From: Hyaloperonospora brassicae
Taxonomy: Eukaryota; Oomycota; Peronosporomycetes; Peronosporales; Peronosporaceae
DNA: 64,000 bases
Assembly (NCBI GenBank): GCA_947650285.1
Contig: CANTFL010000455.1
Coordinates: 1-64,000, forward strand
Reading direction: 5' to 3'
Made by a program: the position numbers and the translations under genes. The notes beneath the pieces are model-generated. The model ran no database searches. It was not told the DNA's origin and worked only from the letters and a program-made list of their open reading frames with translations. Of this stretch, positions 33,501 through 39,037 are shown one piece after another. Positions within the stretch are counted from its first letter, which is position 1. Each line of letters begins with the position of its first letter.

Positions 33501-34523
33501 TCGTGGGCGCCGAAGTCTACACAGGCGACGTCAAACGTCATGTCACCTCGTGAAAAGACAATTGCTGTAGCAGTGCAGTGCTTGCGCTTTTTCAACAACG
33601 AGATGTATTACTCGCCGGTCGAGTTAGACCTGCTATTGACGGGGCTAGCAGCTGTCCCTATAATGTTGCGGCACGAATTCTTCAGCTGCCTTCTTCGCTC
33701 GCGACGCCGACAGCGCCACTTGTGGGAAGACACGCCGCTGGCAAAAGCCCTCACTGCTCAAAGCGAATGGCACTTGTTGACCGCGCGAGCTCGTCTGCAA
33801 CAATTCCAGCAGAGCTTGTTGCGCAAGCAGCGGCAGCGCAAGAAGAAGGAGGGTGCGGGCAAAAACACAACGCACGCCATGGCTGTCCCCCATCTGGCTG
33901 TTGCCCTTCGACAATTCGATCGAGACGGAGACAGCCGGCTGAGCGCGGAAGAGATCTATAAGTGCTTGGAGAGCTTCCACTTGGGCTTCTCGTCAAAAGA
34001 GCTGAATGAGATTGTCGGCCTCATTGTGGACACTCGACCCACTGACAGCGCGGAGAATACAATCTTCGAGCACCGAGTCTCAATATCCACAATCTGTGCG
34101 TCATTCGGCATCTCTAGCGACGACGTGGAGATCGCGCTTGCTCAAGATGACCAGAAACGTGCTCGCGACGCAAGTAAGACGAGCACCGCGGAGCCGTCGT
34201 GGAGCTGCCTCGTGTGCACGTACCTGAATGAAGGCGAGGTCGAGTCGTGTGAAGCTTGCAACGAGTCGAACCCTCAACACCGCGACGCTCAGCGGCAGCA
34301 ACAACACGAATGGCGCTGCAGCAACTGCACGTTTATCAACCAGTCGGACGACGCGACATGCGCCATCTGCGAACTGGACCTGGCGGGCCAGCGTGGCGTA
34401 CCTCGAGGCAAGTGGATGTGCGCCGGTGAGCAGGGCGGCTGCACGTTCTTCAACCCCATGTCGGCGTTTTACTGCGAAGTGTGCGATCGCGCGCGTCCTG
34501 ACTTGGTCTCCACGCGCTTCTAA
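21516..34523 (+). CDS. Giant DUF3638/DUF3645 protein (4,335 aa) with UBA, RanBP2 zinc fingers, Trx-like and EF-hand parts
   Basis: A single uninterrupted 13-kb exon. Visible parts: a nucleoredoxin-like thioredoxin fold at about 350-465, whose W-C-x-x-C site has become T-S-T-A-C; a RanBP2 zinc finger at 1504-1528; a UBA domain near 1846-1882 (V-V-Q-L-M-A-M-G-F) with a second UBA-like segment near 1909-1946; DUF3638 from about 2700, with a P-loop M-G-A-G-K-T-T near 2880 and I-M-D-E-V-D near 3037; DUF3645 near 3245-3275; a helicase motif VI-like Q-G-A-Y-R-M-R-G near 3553; an acidic Glu/Ala run near 3770; a canonical EF-hand loop at 4135-4146 (D-R-D-G-D-S-R-L-S-A-E-E); and three RanBP2 fingers at 4229, 4266 and 4300. 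The DUF3638 family is often auto-labelled ubiquitin hydrolase, without proven catalysis that I know of. UBA and RanBP2/NZF-type fingers bind ubiquitin in other proteins, so a ubiquitin-guided ATPase is my inference. The ATG at 21516 is the first in frame. Confidence 0.9.
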   Translation: MTVWRSAVVLGLFGDPYLRNTSYEAGGDPQALVSVLKNFAQLLQPPEDEDDGARDDANDKSLAFPLTAEQRHALQTLVLPQLLFCSQWAEKGANVDDAAQFQTFMTEWKAELAKLQVGKPVLVPGGYVGTVTSHSIIYVIEKTSDAPELYSFTVCNKGPGAEMYHPCEVKDGADKICVRSCIQISNILASRFLDMALWSLLFSLWVRKPASEYHRVEIIYDVLLPWLANDQLLPLAYEKSAQYALTDWTSAALGDAHTAQRSQLGFCKSVIEAVRYLSLRGQVFTNEEVEYTILYQMRYRLFWQIVKGLKIAENPAKAIPDSKLASALQTLSTIALQDSLQGTHTVAQVDPEAVVGIYFTTATSTACRKLTHALTVLSKSLHAANKKFVIIAVPVDREQADHATFAASLPVHTWLVVPFSERGAREQLVQTFDIAEVPQLILRGSDGSTLTPLGKDLVMSDPTGAFYPWTSKPFELPRMTLSVSETTCIAMTVKQIGLKTLKQYDRRKIEAQGLSHVNNLMDETERLIESVGATASSDNNKKCDAASLNETFTFIPHGNMELLRLQEHASEYAGSASELDAPVLSNFLGVPERITSIALAVAAFVRCKALCESLLKRAAEGSTSSKLSLHYKVLQLITSVLVEVLPVPERIGADGAVSPTCMWRHPVAKDMQLRCLKHIHSLLLILGSVWQSVDQPSRQFDSERALAASCALCIFDALVRTPAADDPLEISLMMEEEDGYVLAHTFCKSNMSIKKMASAMEFARPNFCVVRGQVLAYFNSQDIRGKRQLYDYQMPDDKIEIKKYSTTILFFRKLMERYHYQLIDPSNPTPPTEMEALMEWFCSDTNPMAEDHPEVGMTRDLVMAVKFLATMETSEVELLRHRAANDHWQMWQLSFDDSAATHRRNFFGLRGLNQILHATLKWEVVNFRGTDQDVADVEVKGIMGRKIYFGDGPVVRSPTNLSALISKCSTNTSTKSHSLVITEDDIMHLTDLPIFDGTLSTEESEYLLSYLTVPYTRIPLVASFFSSQDRVTYLINPMLQQLFRGVLFEGGDWVVDDKAEEITHIPLRKPNFVMHEEAVQQTRDARVRHQKCEDHLGTMNGLLLNELVHAPEAIVPPLLKMLDAIKELGEVSVHSADARFMLFMIKLGVDILQYVTFAIDQCISIGDRTQVDKLEAYRSQLMEYVFGYARRILNEWRREAEEANNLQTECVVHSYLALLHVSLRCYEYDAPKVSELLGSVAHVHNWHCFGMKLSTDGSIEKGGLTAEERLLRWLQAHGIDTADVSSTSLDKYLVGRPLYLKVGMQTIQAPSIVTLRNSSNDKEMLLPPGDVLEAEVFEVIQLHRRSIMQWLVGLAKTTRNKVLGGIVRIALRSTKQTDTWEWSEESNAEGAGKYICDEQELKLDIQTGEILWRNDELKPVPDSMTQYADFKTVFGNKALHCGLVARHEHRLWISIVGTDYQLVEWSDSTHEIDQGIGAPTVFEPRSVGGPDGPAKDPQEHKMYWECSTCTCANFNGDSPEATCEVCGTPKIAHVLPQAVRNDRDGKAKQPGDDGFCYLGKTFSRPFDIYTEKEHSYVDEHWFADLIGDVLRLIYPPEPDNKKLPYTLFLPNEPYPADASRVNLIGLDRGSGDKDDEQLATFKEIVAYRTMKVIHIFALVSHGRRLYRKLVFTSDSRLSLHTFRLPDLHGQSPVHPALLRASGEPSERQIAGGSLVVLRKNNLLNGSEQFVPSRLLQGVIPSCLLENFSFWKGEDGRLRGNAVDTKSQWFRYRVEVELNELGHAFISRKPITMPFTTIQTGKTGTVCSSNGSFLEPLPALTEMPKKAASEGHRPASPKLSKTNDGDVVQLMAMGFSYVGCALALRESRNNVNLAAQYLLDESNQMQILAAEEAAAAGDFVLSSEEQHEQDVGLLMSMEASCSRVAAGYALNLFAADLELAKVWLSDPANRAEIQRVEVAECGDSSTSVVVNEELALRMETDEDAKDADGESGVAEQAEEAFGEPLYLLNMLEASAARENDEVLALSTLLCRVEDLSHVLVWCTCKGTKSSPCEITSITFIELPRLNLKLQPKKDSISGHIRLHVMDQSHWYVSDLSLSVPKETPTYLRRVLEIASDCLVLESDTSDLKLLCPNHDLHRPAIRGHPFSSVLVSDRGSVEWQQVMKTRFYNYPVHSSNTFVLPPSLSSTLYLILLSLLTRKYATATELIMACNVDVKFTDEEKHVFDQLSKTLDDRHPDACACRIRLSLCITYSDNKAPWEMGGELHDYLTTSGHVEVSCKLTLEEEKEAIAQCHQQSRLLLLRKKFCDHVQPDTTNIDFKLTRSRVGGQPWMKLSLYSKSYLMAHGKKLATVRYNRPKHRVGISNKFLIDDEEAGKLVWNCAVVGDEISGANRGLGFLFLYECLNQQLVIRVGGGDWTRSFGDLFARLLHLKLSRWGRETVGDGEEGCVPSYAMAQLAMMIAHPEIEWPSSPCDQESVHMLSRGANLYSKMTIGTNVKHFFDIGEMEFQNALESEDHETRIIVPKKNQFSQLQHTAEHMFNVRVTPSKDKVTYDVSNASCGERHFTGVNGCHMNPEFPLEVINVEHFITLCDQETEVGTSLPFDLSKHPAAQSAAAQDLLKRLGDDIAINAQAVNGTKDTFVMGVTPSTLSSSGSWISAVENLRKLIDICENTRMQDRKMVEEGIAMLETLTNEVRINVHGDRERVVAADCFRMQRHVGIYPRVTFDFLTALLASNTFESDLRARNPFVTNGTADLVEKILLVLFLCSRIVHINQVVRSARDLVAHLNGISAVKGENTLPDENAFSDRIKMTRQASRDLADILVSRRHYLHGRADGVMSGWRFDPRFLVFEYVFDILLRGRQVQMIRSFLTSLAKGDSRVQQMIMGAGKTTVVGPLLTYILADKTHLVTHVMPTALLEQSRQVLRSRFSNRILRKRIFTFDFDRAISDDPATALQMFTKLDRARRHGDVVCASPESIKSMMLKLVELLHSLDESAGIIELQLASASRNVRRMRRVLEDRSEMADELHKTLRLWQNGILIMDEVDVLLHPLRSELNFPIGNKFPIDLAANRWELPIHLIDAVLASGDTTTHESGLISRLHAVLNEGYDTHTLQRFPHLVLLDMGFYEAHMLPLLSEIAIAWLLRIFRVGKMQVPAEQVMNYLECSSSEIYTNASLRADIENGLSESSIKLLNLARDWLRTILPHVLSKINRVSYGLLRDEHQTAAAQGRNGGNTHSRLMLAVPFIGKDVPSHSSEFAHPDVLIGLTILSYRYEGMRIPDLVRMVSQLKQDCSRQLGPRDQRPSCAIFREWVRTGLAALSTEEQEASGSILPLPLFQLHDTAQVARLHVLVAKLAAVVYYYVQQHVFPSCMNFQKVKISACGHELGSNSLFAKRIGFSGTPSNLLPMDLGECYYEPCSDGSIFNALTDKRIVSIERKLEWTARSLLLDIAHAEPLVHALIDTGALITGFDNQEVAAFLLAELPTKMEGVVYLDKDDRQMILLRDHNAPMPLVQCGLCPSKRFTFYDQVHTTGMDIKQCVNARAVVTLGKDMTFRDYAQGAYRMRGIATGQSICLFLIPEVENRISHEMKLANVELISQGSAQQQIDKFLLLVPAWLLTNSMRIESMQLVQLSLQELHNTWRKRALFTLQDEIDEAVATKASLDSRLRRFVGHDVDDGKAWLRKCIALFRVEISYTVDAAVPTKKQLSDVVEGLIEDHKDFLTTSEEMKRVTDVKGRLVYSRASQQQIYAEDASEQCDLRLTAEVVHENEAEAEEEAEEEAEHEEQKMSASTRDDEHPIPWSAYVLAHRPAAASASGSDGETTMAVNQHQEATSVFYPCAQFQAQAKCPAIDFPAEMLMSGNFFRRRWVGLGERRVKNVGLILEWSPLLHQTAMKVVVQQLFQAFMTADASPKNANEIAVQALRAAAEMASTSPDAVPGGIKDAVASAMTHLPVYMATLSLVEGETIRRMIHEKHPVFQVSQVQLRTSEGELVESSSFFSSWAPKSTQATSNVMSPREKTIAVAVQCLRFFNNEMYYSPVELDLLLTGLAAVPIMLRHEFFSCLLRSRRRQRHLWEDTPLAKALTAQSEWHLLTARARLQQFQQSLLRKQRQRKKKEGAGKNTTHAMAVPHLAVALRQFDRDGDSRLSAEEIYKCLESFHLGFSSKELNEIVGLIVDTRPTDSAENTIFEHRVSISTICASFGISSDDVEIALAQDDQKRARDASKTSTAEPSWSCLVCTYLNEGEVESCEACNESNPQHRDAQRQQQHEWRCSNCTFINQSDDATCAICELDLAGQRGVPRGKWMCAGEQGGCTFFNPMSAFYCEVCDRARPDLVSTRF

Positions 34524-34754
34524 GTCGTAGGGTCTATATCTTGTAAGCGTGTCATGTCACATGGCGTCGCTCCTCGCGGTGGTGTGGTTTGTCTAGCGGA
34601 ACGCGAGCTGTGATTTGGTAGAAATAGCACTCGGCATTTTGGCGAATCACGTGCCGTAGGTGTAGTGTACAGTGCCAGAAAAATGGTCAGGAGGTATACC
34701 AAAGTCAGCTGCGCTCGGTCTCATTCACAAAAACGCCGCGAGAAGCTCTCGAGA

Positions 34755-35408
34755 ATGGACCCACGCGCGATGGGAATGGCGGGCGGCATGTCGATGCCCA
34801 TGTCCATGGGAATGGCCGTCGGCAACCCGCAGTCGATGGCCATGGGCATGTACGGCCAGCCGCCGCAGCAGCCACCACCGCCGCAGCAACAGCAGCAGCA
34901 GCAAATGATGATGAACTCAATGGGGCAGCAGCCGCCGCAGCAGCCGCCACAGCAGAACTCGATGGCGATGAATGCGATGAACCCCGCGGGTGTGGGTGGC
35001 GGCACGGCGGCTGCGGATTGGCGCATGCAGCTGACAAGGGAACATCGCGCGAACCTGATTGCCAAGATTTACAATGAGATGGTCCGCGTGTCGGCAGATC
35101 CTGTGCCAGGTATCAAGCTCTGGATGAATGTGTCGTGGTACGAGCTGTCGCTGTACAAGGAGTCGCCCACGCAGGAGTTCTACATCAACAAGATCTTTAC
35201 GCGACTCAAGTCGCTGCGGGCCCAGCAGTCGGACATGAACGCTGCCATGGCGGCTCAGGGACTGCCGAACCAGGGCATGCTCTCGAGACTCGACTTCTCG
35301 TACTACAACACACTCAATCTGAGTCAGAGGGACGTCAACGGCGGCGCTGTGGGCGGCTACCCAGGCCATAGTCAGTTCAATACACCTGGGCCACATCCAG
35401 GGGCTCAG

Positions 35409-35440
<32 letters not shown>

Positions 35441-36741
35441 GGGGCAGGGCCAAGACAAACCAGTGTCTACGACGACAAGTACACCGGTGAAGACGGAAAC
35501 GAGTATGACTCCGAGCACTGCGGCCGAGTACTGGCAGCAACACGCGGCGCTACGAGCAAAACATCAAGGTGACGTAGAGAAGGTGCACAGTGCATTCAAG
35601 AAGTACGTGGATCACATGAAGGGACATGACGAGACGGAGCAGAAGAAGAAATTGCGGTACCTTTTGAGCTACGTGGAGCTCTGCGCGAGCATTTTGAACG
35701 AGAACAAGGCGACTCACCCGGCGCGAAAGATCGAAGAGCTAGACAAAGTGTTCAAGTACATTGTGAAGATCGTGAACCCGTATCTGAAGAAGCTGCGGAC
35801 CGAGACGGACAAGCGAACGTACCCGGTGAGTGACGGCAGTGCTGGCCAAGCGATCGCGTCGTCCGAGCTGAGTGCCAGCACGTCTTCAGGCGCAACCATG
35901 AGCGCTGGATCTGCTATCCCAGACAGCATTTTGACCAGCTTTGGCAGCTCAATGGCACAGCCGCCGCAGCCCACGGGGCAGACGCAGCATCAGAGCACGC
36001 CAACGCAGCAGTCTGCGATGACGGTCCAGCAGAAGCAGCAGCACTATATGATGCAACAGCGCGCTCAGCAGATGCAACAGCAGCAACAGCACATGCAGGC
36101 TCAAGCGCGTCAGCAACAAATGATACAGCAGCAGCAACAGATGATGCGTCAGCAGCAAATGCAGCAGAAGGGGTCGCGTCAGCAAGCGCAGTATACAGCC
36201 CAGCAGTCGAATCAAATGAAGCAGCAGCAGCAGCTGCAGACGACGCAGAACGCTGCCAATCAACAGAGCGGTCAGCAGACACAGCAGCAACTGGGCCAAC
36301 ACGGCCTTCAGCGCTTGCAGCCGGGGTCGCAGACGCCCGTACAACAACAGCAGCAGCAACAACAACAACAACAACAGCAGCAGCAGCAACAACCAGCAGC
36401 AGCAGCAGCAGCAACAGAAGCCTCCGCAAGCTCAGCCTTCGCAGTCGACTCAAGAAGGCATGGCGTCCCGAGGCGAAACCACGGCGGTGAACTCGGGGCT
36501 GAGCTTGGGGCTGGACGAGTCGCTGTATGGCAGCATGGCGAGCGACTTGTTGCAGATGCCGACGCCGTCTGGAGCGTCGTCGGGCGGTCTCATGGACTTT
36601 TCGAACGCCCTGTCGCCCACGAGCTTTGGCGGTATGGATCTGCTCGATTGGGATGACGGCGCGTCGGGCCAGGGCGCGTCAGGTCAGGGCAATGCCAGTG
36701 GCGACAGCGCGGACCTCATGACGTTTGTCGAGACGTTGTAA
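34755..36741 (+). CDS. KIX-domain, glutamine-rich Mediator subunit 15-like protein (frame break in Q tract)
   Basis: The Met/Gly/Gln-rich N-terminus starts best at ATG 34755 (M-D-P-R-A-M-G); the upstream in-frame ATG at 34665 adds a basic stretch unlike the rest. Residues about 88-158 (D-W-R-M-Q-L-T-R-E-H-R through F-T-R-L-K-S-L) fit the three-helix KIX fold of MED15/p300, which binds activation domains. Long Gln runs (35406-35443, 35990-36392) and a charged helical segment (about 35,530-35,800) follow. In the sequence as given the frame leaves the Gln run near 36,391-36,394 (AACAACCAGCAG), turns to poly-Ala and then Arg-rich text, and stops at 36656. The frame one step over continues as Gln-rich text into M-A-S-R-G-E and an acidic, Leu/Phe-rich end (L-L-D-W-D-D) stopping at 36741, which looks like the genuine C-terminus. 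I infer one gene of about 660 residues with an indel. Confidence 0.75.
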
Positions 36742-36789
36742 TAATGGACAAGCGGTCAAACGAGGCAGTGCGTTTGTTTTTTACCTGCA

Positions 36790-36819
36790 CGCGTTGTCCA
36801 ATCACGCGTTGTCCAATCA
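36790..36819 (+). promoter_or_regulatory. Tandem CCAAT boxes
   Basis: The 15-mer CGCGTTGTCCAATCA occurs twice head to tail (36790-36804 and 36805-36819). It lies about 250 bp before the TMEM135-like start and just after the MED15-like stop, so it could serve the former. CCAAT boxes bind NF-Y in eukaryotes. Confidence 0.5.
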
Positions 36820-37030
36820 CGAGACACACACACGCACACAGACAGAGGCGGTGCTATGTGCTCGATGACGAGTGTCCTTTTTCTCGTGCATTTCTATCAC
36901 GTGACGCGTCCCGTTCGCGCGCTCCTTGTCGCTCCTGGCGGTGCCAACCCATCCAAGTGCCTGACCCGCGTGAAGTACCGCTAAGAAGTCCCGCCGCCAG
37001 CTCGCGCCGATCCATAAACGACCCGTTCCC

Positions 37031-37040
37031 ATTGGCCAAT
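37031..37040 (+). promoter_or_regulatory. Palindromic CCAAT motif
   Basis: ATTGGCCAAT, a CCAAT box on both strands, lies 27 bp before the TMEM135-like ATG. Confidence 0.4.
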
Positions 37041-37066
37041 ATCCCGCAAGCGCCCGATCGTCCGCC

Positions 37067-38814
37067 ATGGCGTCGGCCGCTCCGTCCGCCCTGCCGCCGC
37101 TGCGCGTCTCGTCGTCCACTGCGTCCAATATGCACGTGACGGCCTCCGACATCAGCCTCTACAGTCGCTCAGACGAAGAAGGAGCGAACGCCGACGAAGA
37201 GAACGCTGCGCCGCACGAGGACGAGCGCCTCGCGGCTCGAGCGCTCGCGAGCGAACAAGAGACCGGCGACGAAGGCGCGACACTGGGCCAAGAGCTGCTC
37301 GAGGCGCTGCGTCTGGGCACGAGCAACTTTCTGCTGGCGTACAACACGCGCGCGGGCATTGCGACGCTGCTCCGACTGCTGAAGTTGCTGCAGCGGCGCG
37401 AGTGGAGGGCCGCGACGGACCTGCGGCAGCTACTGGACGAGCGACAGGTCCGGTTTCGCGTCGACGCGGTGCAGCTCGGACTCTTTGTCGGCTGGTTCAC
37501 AGGTGGCTACAGAGCCGTTCGCGCGCTACTTCTCGTGGCTCTGCGACGGTCGAGGGCCCGGCCGACGCAGCAGCTCGAAGAGGAGGAGAAAGCGGTGGAA
37601 GGACTGGCAGCACTCGGGTCTGGTGCTGTGGCAGCTCTGGCGTTGGGTTTCGTAGACGCAAAGCGACGACGGTCGATGGCGCTGTATGCGCTGACGAGGG
37701 CACTGCAGTGTGGCTACAACACGGCCAAGCGACGGCAGCGCTGGCACTTTTGGGGAAGTGACTGGCCATACGGTGACGCACTGCTGTTTGCGCTCTCGAG
37801 CGCACAGGTCATGTACGCGTACGTGATGCGGCCGACGACACTGCCGTCAGCTTACTTTTGGTTTATCCAGCGCACGGGGCCAGTGGAGATGGAGACACTG
37901 GAGTTGGCACAGCAGGTGAATCGAGGAATTCCGGTCCGTGCCGCGACGCTGCAGAAACTGTTGGATCGAAAACCAGGCATTTCCAGGGACTTTCCTTTGC
38001 CGACACAGATCGTTCCGTGCCGACTTGTGCATTCGAATGCCGACTCGTGTGTCGTGGGCGCACTGCTGTGCTACAAACGCGTTCTGCTAAAGACGTTCCC
38101 GCTCTACCTGTCACTCTTCATCGTGCCAGGTGTGGTGATCCACTTCAAGCGCTTTTTGCGTGCTCCGTTTCGGACGCTTGCCCGCTCGACGCTGAACGCG
38201 ACGCGATCCAATTGCTTCCTCGCGTCCTTTGTGACGCTCTATTTGTCCCTTGTGTGCGTCCATCGTCGCGTCGCCAGTAAGGATCACCGCTTCGTGTATT
38301 ATTTGGCCGGACTGCTGGCTTCAACGACGATTCTGCTGGAACCCAAAAGCCGGCGCTCTGGTGCGTGCTGAAGCTCACGATTGCTCGTGCTGAATTGATA
38401 CTGACCCCAGTGTTGGCGTGTGCAGAGCTCGCGCTGTACGTATTGCCACGCGCTCTTGACAGTCTGGCGATGATCTTGCGCGACCGCGGAATCTGCACAG
38501 GTTTCAAGCACGGGGAAGTGGCGCTCTTTTCGGTCTCGATGTCGGTGATAATGTACTGCTACGAGGTACGTGCGCTATTGCTACGCTCAGCTACAGAGTA
38601 AAAAGCGATTGTCCGACGGATATGACTGATGCGTTTTTGTTTGTCTTTGCAGCACGAGAGCGAGTCGATGAGCCCCTTTTTGTACAATACGATGAGACGT
38701 TTCATGCAGACCTCGACTGACAAGAAGCGGTTGTATGTGGCATCGCTCGAGAAGAAGGAAAGACGTCTATCGCAGGCAGTAGCGCAGACTTTGATGGCTT
38801 CTGAATCTGCTTAA
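37067..38814 (+). CDS. TMEM135-like multi-pass membrane protein, two introns
   Basis: Exons 37067-38360, 38426-38565 and 38653-38814 give 531 residues. The first intron (65 bp, GTGCGT...TGTGCAG, with CTGAC near 38,402) restores E-P-K-S-R-R-S-E-L-A-L-Y-V-L-P-R-A-L, which closely follows the C-terminal TMEM135 signature; without splicing the frame stops at 38371. The second intron (87 bp, GTACGT...TTTGCAG) is phase 0 and joins Y-C-Y-E to H-E-S-E-S-M. The P-C-R-L-V-H-S-N-A-D-S-C block and the hydrophobic segments around it fit the same family. The N-terminal about 75 residues are acidic and low complexity. TMEM135 proteins are tied to peroxisome, mitochondrial and lipid handling in animals; the role here is inferred. 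The gene converges on the dehydrogenase gene, with 223 bp between stops. Confidence 0.82.
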
Positions 38815-39037
38815 GAAGACGTGCACCCTATCAAATATGCCACGATGTACTCAACTACCTCAGCTCGCCGCTCTTTGCGTTCATTTACTTGACGACACAG
38901 CTTCTGATCTACTCAGGCGTCGCCGCACAGCAACTGGACCACGCCTGAGCATCATCAACCACTTCACCTCAGCTCTTCCACTGAACTCCATTGATCACAA
39001 TACTGTCTGGTTCTTCCCTTGATCTACAGGTCCGATC

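Noticed and set aside
34665..34754. Upstream start for the MED15-like gene
   Set aside because: Adds a basic stretch unlike the Met/Gly-rich N-terminus; 34755 is the better start.
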